From NCBI RefSeq assembly GCF_014898055.3, contig NW_023601322.1:73188740-73252739 (forward strand): a stretch of DNA of 64,000 nt. The letters are read 5' to 3'. The notes under the pieces are model-generated. The model was not told where the DNA came from, did not search any database, and worked only from the letters and a program-made list of their open reading frames with translations. The first letter of the stretch is position 1. The number at the start of each line of letters is the position of its first letter. This stretch comes from Talpa occidentalis. Its lineage: Eukaryota; Chordata; Mammalia; Eulipotyphla; Talpidae. This document shows positions 1 through 9,365 of this stretch, piece after piece. The translations under genes and the position numbers were made by a program.

Positions 1-480
1 TAGGGAGAGCAGGGAGGTTATATTGCTAGGATGTGGGGTAGGATTCCTGGTTTTTCATGGAGACTTTCCACAAGTCCATCTGTTTTTAACCCCACTTGTC
101 CCCCGTTTCCTCAATTCCTGGGCCTTTCAGGGTTCTGGGTGGACTTGCTCATCCACACACAGGCTTAAGTTTCAGCTTTCTCTAATCTGCTATGCCAGTT
201 AGCTCTTGCTAACCTGCTTTCTAGCCTCCGAACTATTGTAGAGTTACTTGTCTTCAGTCATCTTCTCTTTTCCTTGCCCTTGTGAGTTTCTGTCACTGTT
301 AAGACTTTTCACTGCTATTTTGGGGGAGCTTTTCTTTTGTTGGGGAAGCAGAGATCCGTGTGCATGATTACTTCTCTGTGTTTGCCCTGTACACCTGTAT
401 TCCTTCTCTGAAATGGTAACATTAGCAGAGACATGTTATGTGTTCCCACAGGATGGCTTTACCAGGACATTGGGTACTTG
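1..480. other. Unrecognised non-coding DNA
   Basis: I recognise no gene and no named repeat here. The sequence is T-rich and reads like old degraded interspersed DNA. No open frame is long enough to suggest an exon. Confidence 0.5.
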
Positions 481-769
481 CTGGCATGCTGTTGTGTGTT
501 AGTAACCCAACTCAAATGGCTTAAACATTAAAGGGGTTTATCTCAGCTAAAGAGAAGCTCTGAGGTCCAGCTTTGGTTAATTCAGCAGCTCAACAATTTC
601 ACTGAGAACAGAAGTTCTTTCCACTTTTCCACTCCCCTTGGTGCCTTCCTGGTCAGAAAGTGGCTGCTGTGGTTCCACCTAGCCTCCACGGCCTTGGGTA
701 TAAATGGCCATAGGCAGGAGAGAGAGCATTCTTCATTGTTTTCGTACTCATGAAAAATGTGTAATTGCA
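481..769 (-). repeat. Possible ancient interspersed repeat
   Basis: The stretch begins with wording (GGCTTAAACATTAAAGGGG, then 'tctcagct...tctgaggtcc') typical of old mammalian repeats that read 'gtggcttaaa...tttctcag...tctgaggtc'. I cannot name the family. It abuts the MaLR-like LTR that follows. Confidence 0.3.
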
Positions 770-1135
770 TGTTAGTCCTTTTGAGTTGTCATAACAACAA
801 AATCATAGCCTATGTGGTTTATAACAATAAACATTTGTTTCTCACAGTTCTGAGGGCTTGAGAAGCCCAGGATCATAGCATGTGTGGTGAGGGCTTTCTG
901 GTTCAGAGATGGCTGGCTTTTCACTGTTTCTTCATGTGGCTGGAGGGACGAGGGAGCTCTCGGGAGCCTCTTTTATAAGGGCTTGAATCCTGTTTGCGGG
1001 GTTCTGTTTTCATGACCTAATCACTCCCCATCTCCCTAAAGCCCCACTTACTACCACCATCATCTTTGGGGATTGGGAGTTCATCCTATGGATTTTGGCA
1101 GGACACAGATATTTAGAACACAACACGTGGTCTGA
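770..1135 (-). mobile_element. MaLR (MLT1/MST-type) solo LTR, antisense
   Basis: On the plus strand this reads as the reverse complement of an ERVL-MaLR LTR. Matching landmarks, in order, are 'tttctcacagttctgagg', 'ggtgagggctttctgg', 'cttcatgtggctgg', 'gggagcctcttttataag', 'catgacctaatcac' and 'ggcaggacacagatattta'. This order is characteristic of MLT1/MST LTRs. No internal retroviral sequence is next to it, so it is a solo LTR or fragment. The family call is from memory and the exact subfamily is not assigned. Confidence 0.7.
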
Positions 1136-1192
1136 ATAGGTGTTACATCCATAGGTTTGTAAATCTAAAATACATAAAAGGCAAGCAATAAA

Positions 1193-1203
1193 CCCCCCCC
1201 CCC
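1193..1203. repeat. Poly-C run (11 C)
   Basis: Eleven consecutive C residues follow an A-rich stretch. This is a length-uncertain homopolymer, prone to sequencing error. Confidence 0.9.
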
Positions 1204-1243
1204 GTATTACTTTTATCTTCTCTCTAAAAATGTGCTTGTTCTT

Positions 1244-1540
1244 TTTTTTTAAACTGTATTTTAGGTTTATTTTTATTTTTTTTTAAGATTTATTTATTTA
1301 TACAAGCACTAGGTACAGTCAGAAGCGTGGGAGGGTGAGAGAATTCACCAGAGCCAGAGTGGGGAGCAGAACAGGCAGACTGGTGAAATACACTGCTGAA
1401 GGGAGCAGTGAGCACAGCAGGAGAGGTCTGTCACGCCATGTGGAACCCTGGCCCACTGGCCAGGGATCGAACCCGTGCTGCAGTGGCTGCAGGCAGCTTC
1501 GCAGCCCAGTGCTCAACTGCTGCACCACCGGGGAGGCCCT
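1244..1540 (-). mobile_element. tRNA-derived SINE, antisense
   Basis: The element has a T-rich tail on its left, then 'tacaagcactaggtacagtc', and ends at the right in the family 5' end (ccaccggggaggccc). A target-site duplication flanks it: aaaatgtgcttgttctt at 1,227-1,243 and aaaatgtgcttattctt at 1,541-1,557, one mismatch. It belongs to the younger of two subfamilies seen in the window. Confidence 0.9.
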
Positions 1541-1550
1541 AAAATGTGCT

Positions 1551-1590
1551 TATTCTTCTAGAATCTCTTTTATTCTTCTAGAATCTCTTT
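1551..1590. repeat. Perfect 20-bp tandem duplication
   Basis: The 20-mer tattcttctagaatctcttt occurs twice head to tail at 1,551-1,570 and 1,571-1,590 with no mismatch. Its first unit overlaps the right-hand target-site duplication of the preceding SINE, so the duplication probably happened after the SINE inserted. Confidence 0.95.
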
Positions 1591-1599
1591 GTGCAATAA

Positions 1600-1860
1600 G
1601 GCATATTACAAAAATGAATATGTGGTATTATGTACCCCACTCTCATTTTCACCAAACAATATCATACTGTAAGTATTTTTTGACTGCCTTTTTTTCCCCT
1701 AGCAAAATATTTAGGTCCATAAAGTAAATCCTTAATAGTGCTTTGTAGTTGTATCATATTCCGTTATATGTTTATAACCTAATTTGTTTAACCAGTTCAT
1801 GTTCTGTTAGATATTTAGGTTGTTTCCTGTATTTTTGCCATTATGATAAATTCTCTGTTC
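1600..1860 (-). mobile_element. Ancient L1 fragment, antisense (part 1)
   Basis: The plus strand contains the hallmark antisense wording of old L1 3' regions: 'tagttgtatcatattccgt', 'tttaaccagttcatg' and 'agatatttaggttgtttcc'. The homologous sequence resumes at 6,791 ('gataaattcctagccatag', 'gaattgctgggac'). The two parts are one element split by the L1 at 1,861-6,790. Confidence 0.6.
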
Positions 1861-2190
1861 CAGCCTGGGCCTTGCAGGGCCTTGCTATATATCAGGGATC
1901 CTTAGCAACCCCTGGTTAGTGCCCCTTAATCCAGGCCCAGCCACCAGTTGCTTGAGAGCAGACATAAGCCCCAGTCTCGGCCTTGCAGGGCCTAGCTTTT
2001 CACCATGGGTCCCCTAGTCACACTTGGGGGTGAATCCTATTCAACACTTAGCTACCACTGCCTCTGCAGCAGACAACAAGCCCCAGTCTGGGCCACATTG
2101 GGCCTCCCATTGTACCAGGGATCTTCTTGCCCTCTTGGCCACCAGAAACAGGCCCTGAGCCACTGCTCCTAGGTGAGGCAAGATCCCAGC
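1861..2190 (+). promoter_or_regulatory. Degenerate L1 promoter monomers (about 111 bp x 3)
   Basis: Three tandem imperfect units begin at 1,861 (cagcctgggccttgcagggc), 1,972 (cagtctcggccttgcagggc) and 2,084 (cagtctgggccacattgggc), giving periods of 111 and 112 bp. Each unit ends near 'gcagacataagccc' or an equivalent. Tandem monomers at an L1 5' end are an established promoter arrangement in some mammals, notably mouse. The promoter role here is inferred from position. Confidence 0.65.
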
Positions 2191-2900
2191 AACTTGGCCT
2201 TTAGACCCAGCACTCCCCACTCCACCCAGAACAAGACCAAGGAGTACTTGGCGGAGGCTCTAGTGACACCCCCGATACTATAAGACCTCAGTAGCTGTAC
2301 CACTATCAAGTAAATACCCAGAACAGCGGGCAAGAAGGACTCATAAACAACAAAAGCCCCAACTGCAGAGCAAATCCAAAGCAAACAGTGGTGACAAAGG
2401 AAAATACAAATGGCCAAGCAAGCTCTGAGGGGAACAATATACCACACAGCGAGAGAGAAAAACCCAGAAGCCTTGGAAAAGCTTCTTGTCAGACAGAGTT
2501 CAAGATGGACATGATTACAAAAGTTAAAGAATGGTAACAACTCAAAACTCAGAAAAGTAAATGAATACCCTGAGAAAGAAAATCATCAAACAAAGATCAA
2601 TATTGAAACTTTAAACAAGAAAATGGTGGAATTGAAGGAGGAAAAAAAAATTCAGGAGAAAGCCATGGAAGTAGAATAAAGCAATGGAGAATAAATCAGT
2701 GATCTTGAAGATAAAAAAGAGGTAAGAAGAAAGATAGAAAAATAAAAAAAACAAAGGAAAAATAATGAAGAAAGACTTAGAGAATTATCTGACACCATGA
2801 GGAAAGGAAATATAAGAATCATAGGAACCCCTGAAGGAGAAGAGAGAGAGAGGAGAACTGAGAATCTAGGGAAATAGTGGAGAAGAACTTCCCAAATTTG

Positions 2901-3204
2901 TGTGTTTTTTTTTTAGAGGCATGTTTTATTTATTTATTTGTTTGTTTGTTTGTTTGTTTATACATGCACTGGGTACAGTCAGAAGCGCGGGAGGGTGAGA
3001 GAACTCACCAGAGCCAGAGCGGGGAGCAGAGCAGGCAGAAGGACCGAGGTACACTGCTGAGGGGAGCAGCGGGCGGTCTGCGCGCCATGTGGGACCCTCC
3101 TCCGGTGGCCGGGGAGCAGCCGGGAATCGAACCAGTGCCGCAGAGGCCGCAGGCAGCTTCGCAACCCAACCCAGCGCTCAACCGCTGCACCACCGGGGAG
3201 GCCT
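2901..3204 (-). mobile_element. tRNA-derived SINE, antisense, in the old L1
   Basis: The element runs from a T-rich (TTTG)n-containing tail on the left to ccaccggggaggcct on the right. A perfect 16-bp target-site duplication, gaacttcccaaatttg, lies at 2,885-2,900 and 3,205-3,220. The duplicated bases are part of the L1 ORF1 relic, so the SINE inserted after the L1. It forms an inverted pair with the next SINE, 49 bp away. Confidence 0.95.
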
Positions 3205-3253
3205 GAACTTCCCAAATTTGAAGAAGGAAATGAACATAAAAATGCAAGAAGCA

Positions 3254-3506
3254 GGGCCTCCCCGGTGGCGCAGTGGTTGAGCGCTGGGTTGCGAAGCTGC
3301 CTGCAGCCTCTGCAGCGCCGGTTCGATCCCTGGCTGCCAGGTGAGGGTCCCAAATGGCGCGCAGAACTCTCCTGCCGCCCGCTGCACCCCTCAGCAGTGT
3401 ATTTCATCAGTCTGCCTGTTCTGTTCCCTGCTCTGGCTCTGGTGAATTCTCTCACCCTCCCGCGCTTCTGACTGTACCCAGTGCTTGTATAAATAAATAA
3501 ATAAAT
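3254..3506 (+). mobile_element. tRNA-derived SINE, sense; best reference copy
   Basis: This is the cleanest sense copy of the family. It begins gggcctccccggtggcgcag and carries a pol III A box at 3,266-3,277 (tggcgcagtggt) and a B box at 3,320-3,330 (ggttcgatccc), as in tRNA-derived SINEs. The body ends 'gtacccagtgcttgtat' followed by (AAAT)n. A perfect 16-bp target-site duplication, aaaaatgcaagaagca, lies at 3,238-3,253 and 3,507-3,522. Element length without duplication is 253 bp. Confidence 0.95.
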
Positions 3507-3584
3507 AAAAATGCAAGAAGCAACAAAAACTCCTAGCTACCAGGATGAAAAGAAAACTACGTAGACACATAATAGTAAAGCAAG

Positions 3585-3849
3585 GGGCCTCCCTGGTAAC
3601 GCAGGAGTTAAAGACAGCACTATCAAGCTATCACCAGCCACTGCAGCATGAGTTCGATCCCTGGCCGCCCAGGGAAGTGACCCAGATGGCACAGCAGACC
3701 TCTCCTACCTTGCCTGCTGCTCCCCCAGCAATGTATTTCAGTAGATATGCCTGTTCTGCTCCCCACTTTCTCTGGTAAATCCTCTCACCCCTTGCACCTC
3801 TGGCCTACACCCCAGTTCTTGTATGCATAAATAAATAAATCTTAAAAAC
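3585..3849 (+). mobile_element. tRNA-derived SINE, sense, older subfamily
   Basis: It starts gggcctccctggtaacgcag and ends in cataaataaataaatcttaaaaa. The internal wording differs from the younger class (ggagttaaagac..., 'ctggtaaatcctctcacc', 'cacctctggcc'). A 13-bp target-site duplication, atagtaaagcaag, lies at 3,572-3,584 and 3,850-3,862. It shares diagnostic positions with the SINEs at 12,433 and 23,831. Confidence 0.9.
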
Positions 3850-5340
3850 ATAGTAAAGCAAGACACATAATAGTAAAACTCCTAAGAGTCCAAGATGAAA
3901 AAAAAAAAAAGACATAGGCTCTCTGTAAAGAAATACTAAGGGCAATAAGAGAATAGAATGACATATTCAAAATACTACAAGAAAAAAAAAATGCCAGCCA
4001 AGAGTACTCTATTTTGCAAGGCTCTTTCTTGTATCACTGAAAGGTAAGGATCTTCTCAGACAAAGAAAATCTCACGGAGTTTGCATCCACTAACCCTCTA
4101 CCCCTCCCCCCCCAATATTAAAAGAAGCCTTAGTATCTAAACCAGTGAGAGGAACAAAGAACTGAGTAAAAAATTAAATCGAATCAGAAATCTAGGAACA
4201 AAATGGCAGTGATGGGCATTTCCATGTCAGTAATCACTTTAAACATTAATGGTCTGAACTACAATAAAAACACAAAGCATATACAGCTGGGCTAGGAAGC
4301 AGAATTCAACCTTCTACTGTCTCCAGAAAACACACCTGAGTAGCAAGGATAAACAGACTGAAAGTAAAGGTATGGAAAACAATCCCGCAAGCAAATGGTA
4401 CCCAAAGGAAGGCAGGAACAGCTATATTTACATCAGACAAAATAGGCTTCCAGTTTGAAAAGGTAACAAGACAGGGATGGACACTATAATGATCAAGGGA
4501 ACAGTGTATCAGGAATACACACCACTCATCGGTATATACTTACCAAACAAAGGAGTGCCAAAATACATCAGACAACTACTGTCAAATTTGAAAACAGACA
4601 TTGGAGAAAATGCATATATGGTTGGAGACTTCAGTACTCACTTTCACCAATGAACAGATCAGCAAGACAGAAAATAAATAAGGGCATAGTTGCCCTAAAC
4701 AAAGACCTAGACTACATGGGTGTAATAGACATTTACAGGGCACTACACCCAAGAAAAGCTGAGTACACATTTTTCTCAAGTACACATGGGTCATCCTCCA
4801 AGATTGACCACCTACTGGATCATAAGACAAACGACAAACTCATAAAGAGCGACATGATAGCAAGCATCTTTATTGACCATAAAGGTACTGAACTACAAAT
4901 CAATTACAGAAAGAAAACAAGGAAATACTTTAATACATGGAGACTGAAAAATACACCACTGAATGACCATTGGGTTAATGAGGCACTCAAAGAAGAGATC
5001 AAAAATACCTTGAGGCAAATGATAATGAGTACACAACTTTCAGAAAGTGTGGGACACAGCAAAAGCAGTTCCAAGAGGGAAAGTACATGGCAATACAGCC
5101 CCACACTGAGAAAGTAGAAAGAGCCTAAGCAAACAGCCTTGTCTCTCATCTCAAGGAACTAGAAAAAGAACAAAATAATGCAAAGGCCAGAAGAAGGAAG
5201 GAAATAATAAAAATTAGAGAATAAATACATGAAATAGAAATAAAAAAGACAGTGCAAAAGATAAATGAAATCAAATGCTGGTTCTTTGAAAAAATAAAAA
5301 TAGACAAATCTTTAGACTCACTAAGAAAAAGAGGAAGAAA

Positions 5341-5483
5341 ACAGAATCTGTTTCATCTAGGTTGTTGAATTTGCTTGCATATAAATGTTTATAGTAATCT
5401 CTTATTATCCTCTGAATTTCTACAGTGTCTGATGTAACTTCTCTTTCAGGTTTGATGCTATTTGAGTTTTCTCTGGACTTCAC
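5341..5483 (-). other. Inverted ORF2 segment inside the old L1
   Basis: Read on the minus strand this 143-bp piece encodes a relic ending SKFNNLDETDS, equivalent to [11 protein letters not shown] in the young ORF2. Sense ORF2 sequence lies on both sides. The inverted piece covers the residues that should follow the sense segment ending at 5,340. Confidence 0.8.
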
Positions 5484-5510
5484 ACTATACTATACTATAC
5501 TATACTATAT
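5484..5510. repeat. (ACTAT)n short tandem repeat
   Basis: About five units of a 5-bp repeat sit at the junction between the inverted segment and the resumed sense L1 sequence. It may have arisen with that rearrangement. Confidence 0.85.
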
Positions 5511-6790
5511 AGCCATAGTAATTAAGACAGCATGGTACTGGAACAAAAAGACACAAGCCAATAGGCTAAAAATGAGAGTCCAGAAATAAAACCACACATT
5601 TATGGACAACTGATCTATGACAAAGAAGTATATATACTGGAACAAGGAAATTCTCTTCAATAAATTGTGTTGGGAAAATTGGGATGCCACATTCAAAAGA
5701 ATGACACTAGACCATTATCTTACACCAGACATGAAAATCATCTCCAAATGGGTAAAAGACTTAGGTGGAAGACCTGAAACCATAAAATACATAGAAGAAA
5801 ACAGACATAAACCTCAGAAACATATTAGTGGACTTCTCCAGCCGCAAGGAAAATAAAGGAGAAAATAAACAACTGAGACTATATCAAGCCTAAAAGCTTC
5901 TGTACAGTGAAAGAGAGTGACCAAAACAGACACCCTACTGACTGGCAGAAAATATTTGCACACTATATATCTCATAAGAGATTGATACTGAAAATCTACA
6001 AAGGGTTTATACAACTCAACAAAAAAGAAAACAAACAACCCAATCAAAAAATGGGCAGAAAATCTAAATAGGCACTTCTCCAAAGAAGACATGCAGATGG
6101 CCAACAGACGAGAAAAAATGCTCATTAATTATTAGGGAAATACAAATTAAAACCACAATGAGATACCACCTCACACCTTTGAGGCTATCAGAAAGCCCAC
6201 AAGCAACAAATGCTGGTGATGGTGGGGATGTAGAAGACATCCAGCTACTGTGGAAATAAGTGTGGAGATTCCTCAAAGGACTAAAAATGAATCTGCCATA
6301 TGACCCAGCAATTCCACTCCTAGGTATCAATCCAAAGAGCACAAAAACACTAATTAGAAAGGAAACCTAATTAGAAAGAAGGAGCACTTTCTTCAATAGC
6401 CAAGATATGGAAACAAACGACTGTAGAACAGATGAATGGGTCAAGAAGATGTGGCATATATTCACAATGGAATTCTATTTAGCATTCAAAAAGATTGTTT
6501 GCAGCACATAGTTGGAGCCGGAAGGGGTTAATCTAAGTGAGCCAAAGGAGAAAGATAAATACCGGATGGCTTCATAAGTAAACAAAGGATCAGAAAAAAC
6601 GGGTGACTGACTCTTGAAAGCTGACCATAGATCTAGACACTCAGGAGGGAGAAGTGGGGAGAGTGGACAGCAGGAAGGAGAGCATGGTGGAGTGTGCGGC
6701 CCTCTGGTGATGGGAAAACTGTGGTGACCACACCTGAGTGGAGGAATCCTATATTGTGAAGAAATAAACAAGGATGTTTAAAAAATAAAA

Positions 6791-7060
6791 ATAATTTTTT
6801 ATGAATAAAATTATAAAAAATTAGGTCTGCAAATCTGTTAGTTTTGTTTTGTGATAAATTCCTAGCCATAGAATTGCTGGGACTAAAAGGGATATCTGTG
6901 ACCTTGACAATTTGCAAATTGCCTTTCCTGGGGTTTGTACCAGCTTATTCTCCCATCAGCAAGGCTTGAAGGGCCTGTCGTCTCATACCAGCAAAATACA
7001 TTTTCAACCTTTTGCCTATCTGACTGGAAAATGGCCCCCTACCTCTATTTAGGAGCTAAG
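6791..7060 (-). mobile_element. Ancient L1 fragment, antisense (part 2)
   Basis: The plus strand reads 'gataaattcctagccatag', 'gaattgctgggactaaaagg', 'tttgcaaattgcctttcc' and 'gcctatctgactggaaaatgg', in the order seen in antisense old L1 3' regions. It continues the fragment at 1,600-1,860. Confidence 0.65.
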
Positions 7061-7499
7061 AAGCCACTCCCAGGCACAGGAGCTTCTCCAGCGACCTGCT
7101 CTCTTGAGCAATGTCTAGTTGGCCAGAATTCTGTGATGTGCCTCTTCCCAAGCCAGTCATTGGCAAAAGGAATGAAGTGAGTCTAATTGGCTTAAGGTTA
7201 ATCCAGATTAACGTCCTGTGGTGGAGCTGCTGCTGGGATGCCTGGGGTTCTGCTGGTGAGGAACATGGGCTTGATACTGTAGGGTAGGCATCCCACTGGG
7301 CCTGGGATCATTTTCCTGGTCCACCCACCTGCTGGAGGGCTTGGCTTCAGGCTTGTGCCTCCCGTGCCAGGCTAGGCTGTTTTTAGGAGTCTCCATTTTC
7401 ATGTGGTCAGTGCTGTTTGCTGCCTGTGGTGGAATGATGGTCTGTGGTGTGGAAACAGCTTCATCTATGATCAGATCCAAGATACTAATTGCATAAATC
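7061..7499. other. Single-copy non-coding DNA
   Basis: I recognise no repeat and no coding signal. Short open frames on both strands look random. Confidence 0.5.
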
Positions 7500-7690
7500 A
7501 GGTCTGGGAAGTGGCTAGGCTTTAGAATTGGATGCAAATACCACTTACTGGCTATGTAACTGCTTGACTTTTCTAAGCCTCAGTTTCTTCAGTTGTGAAA
7601 TGGGGCCCAGAACGCCTGCCTCAGCAGCTGTTGAGGTATTTCTCTTCCATGCCTGGCCCAGGGCCTGACACTGGGAGTACTTAGCAGTGG
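7500..7690 (+). mobile_element. MIR SINE fossil, sense
   Basis: The core wording of MIR is present: 'cttactggctatgtaactg', 'taagcctcagtttcttcag' and 'ttgtgaaatgggg'. This is the usual 'gggcaagt...cctcagtttcctcatctgtaaaatggg' block in degenerate form. Confidence 0.7.
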
Positions 7691-7799
7691 GCCACGTTGA
7701 ATCTGGTATCCTGTTTTCCAAGGACAGGGAGAATATGCATCAGCTCTGCTCTGGGTCATGAACTTCAGGGAGTATGAAGGGAGAGGTCTCCTGTGTCCC

Positions 7800-7862
7800 C
7801 AGGCCCAGTACACAGCCAGCAGCTCAGGAAAGGTGCTCAATCTATGCTTGTTGAATGAATGA
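7800..7862 (+). mobile_element. Possible L2 3' end
   Basis: The string 'aggtgctcaatctatgct' followed by 'tgttgaatgaatgag' resembles the L2 3' terminus ('aggtgctcaataaatgtttgttgaatga'). Only about 60 bp are recognisable. Confidence 0.4.
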
Positions 7863-7879
7863 GAGAATAGCAGTAAATT

Positions 7880-8115
7880 AGCGCAACAGCCGCTGCTACA
7901 CATCCTAATGGTGTTTGACTTCCTTGGCCATATTGAGGCTGAATTTCCCTTGATACCAATCTGTATCGAATCATTTCCACATGCTGTGCCTCTTGATGAC
8001 GTGCTCTGTTTATCTACGGCATCAGCTCCTATCGATTTATCAATGCCCATTTTGCACGAGGATTGATAGCTTAATTGTATCTCCACCAACAAAAGGATAC
8101 AACCTTTTGCCATGT
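7880..8115. promoter_or_regulatory. Candidate conserved non-coding element
   Basis: A low-repeat AT-rich block has several homeodomain-like and ATCGAT/GATTGAT motifs (ctatcgatttatcaatg, gattgatagcttaattg). Composition and texture resemble developmental non-coding elements, but conservation cannot be tested here. Confidence 0.3.
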
Positions 8116-8699
8116 GCAATGCAGCCTTAAGTCAGCAGCAGCCAGAGCCTCGTCTGCTCCTTGTGAGCTGTGACGCACATGGTACTGTTTTAAAGGCGAG
8201 TGCTGGAGACCTCCGTGACCAGCCGCTGTTGGCACTCTGACAGATCACAGGGCCCTGGAAACCTGGCGGGAGTTTTGGGTGTCTGTGAAAGTCTCCAAGA
8301 GGATGAAGGAGTCACATGAAGGGAAGGGCTATTGGGGTGGGGTGCCTGCAGCTGGGGTGGGCTTCTGTGACTCCCTGGGGTGGGTGTCATCCCTTTATGC
8401 CTTCTGCCCTCTGGTTACTCCTGAAGGTTGAACAAGCAAGAGCAAGAATGTGTTCCAGCTTTCCTAAACCCTCAGGGCCTGCCACATGTGTAATAGGGGC
8501 TCCATGAGGCCGACTGAATGCTTGGGGAGAAAATGAACCATTTTCTCGGTCTCCTTCTGGTGCTTTCTGTTGAATAGATGGTCTATGAGCTGTGAGAGAA
8601 GGTGACGAGGCTTGGACGGTAGGTGGCGCTCTGTCAAAGTCTGAGACCCCTGTCAGGGAGGGAAAGCTCAGCGCCAGAGCTTCAGAATCCACCCAACTT
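8116..8699. other. Single-copy non-coding DNA
   Basis: GC-moderate sequence with no recognised repeat or gene. Open frames on either strand are short and lack domain features. Confidence 0.5.
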
Positions 8700-9365
8700 T
8701 AAAATTAAACAGAAATGATGATTAAGCATTTCTTTTATAATCTTGAAATGATATTGAAAGCTTTATTTTATAAATGCTAGGGAATTGCAATCAATCAACT
8801 AATGTAATATTCATTTATTAAGCACCTACTAAGTGCCAGATATGGTATTAGCATATTAATTCTGATGGATGATTCCTTTTTATATAACATGTCCCCCCTG
8901 TCTTAATCTATCTATATTACTTACCTTTTACAGGAATACATTGATGAATCACTCTATTAAAAGAGAATAAAGATATTTAAAGTCTTTAATGGGAGAGGAA
9001 TCACAAAGGAGTTTTTAAGACTAAGTTAGAATTGTGTGGAACAGTCAGCACATTATGCTAATTTTTTTTCAGAGGCTGAACAGCTTAGAGGGGAAAACAA
9101 TCAGTCTGTTCCATCTTGTTGCAGAAGCCGGGTAATCTATGTCTCATCAATGCTAACAAATATACCCTCTAATAGCAGTTTATGTTTGTAACGGTGAGAA
9201 ATGCTTCCCTGGAAAATATTATTAGCACTTATATTATCTTACAGATTATACTCTCATGCAATGAAGGGTCCCAGTAAAAATAAAATAGCAGATTACAGCC
9301 GATGGGCTCTCTATTTTTATGTTAGAAATGCCATTATTTTGCAAAGTTGAAAGAAATTCTTTGAA
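8700..9365. promoter_or_regulatory. AT-rich block, candidate conserved non-coding element
   Basis: The block is AT-rich between two GC-rich flanks. It has homeobox-like TAAT cores and stretches such as gcaatcaatcaactaatg and 'agcagtttatgtttgtaacg'. An old repeat tail may lie at 8,811-8,860 (ttaagcacctactaagtgcc, a phrase common in ancient mammalian repeats). Any regulatory role is inference. Confidence 0.3.

Larger units (their letters stand above)
2500..4150 (+). pseudogene. L1 ORF1 relic, interrupted by three SINEs
   Basis: Coding-like DNA is homologous to the intact ORF1 at 16,707-17,732. The clearest match is 2,766-2,850, a degenerate version of the coiled-coil to RRM junction (compare 'ggaaatataagaatcatagg' with the young copy). 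It continues at 3,205-3,240 (cccaaatttgaagaagg) and 4,000-4,080 (actctattttgc..., cttctcagacaaag), which match the ORF1 C-terminus. Stops and frameshifts are frequent, so no protein is made. SINEs at 2,901, 3,254 and 3,585 split it. Confidence 0.75.
4203..6535 (+). pseudogene. L1 ORF2 relic with inversion and deletion
   Basis: The start codon equivalent is at 4,203, and the first codons align with the endonuclease N-terminus of the ORF2 at 17,809 ('ctttaaacattaatggtctg'). An open stretch at 4,650-5,117 covers the C-terminal endonuclease region. At 5,341-5,483 a segment homologous to residues ~390-437 lies in reverse orientation. The sense strand resumes at ~5,510 with sequence equivalent to residue ~880. 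The reverse transcriptase active-site region is therefore missing. The 3' part reaches the C-terminal end near 6,535 with many frameshifts. Non-functional. Confidence 0.8.
1861..6790 (+). mobile_element. Decayed, nearly full-length L1 with nested SINEs
   Basis: An older L1 in plus orientation. It has a monomer-type 5'UTR, ORF1 relics, ORF2 relics and a 3' end with an A-rich tail (aaaaaataaaaataa near 6,780). The ORFs are broken by many stops and indels. Three SINEs interrupt ORF1, and ORF2 carries an internal inversion plus a deletion of roughly 1.3 kb relative to the young L1 at 15,551. It sits within an ancient antisense L1, so it is younger than that element. It is older than the SINEs it contains and than the L1 at 15.5 kb. 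Confidence 0.85.

Noticed and set aside
770..1135. Endogenous retrovirus provirus
   Set aside because: Only a MaLR-type LTR is visible. No gag, pol or env sequence lies beside this LTR or the other LTR fragments.
3320..3330. Functional tRNA gene from the B-box match
   Set aside because: A and B boxes belong to a SINE. No complete cloverleaf is present, and the downstream body and tail are SINE sequence.
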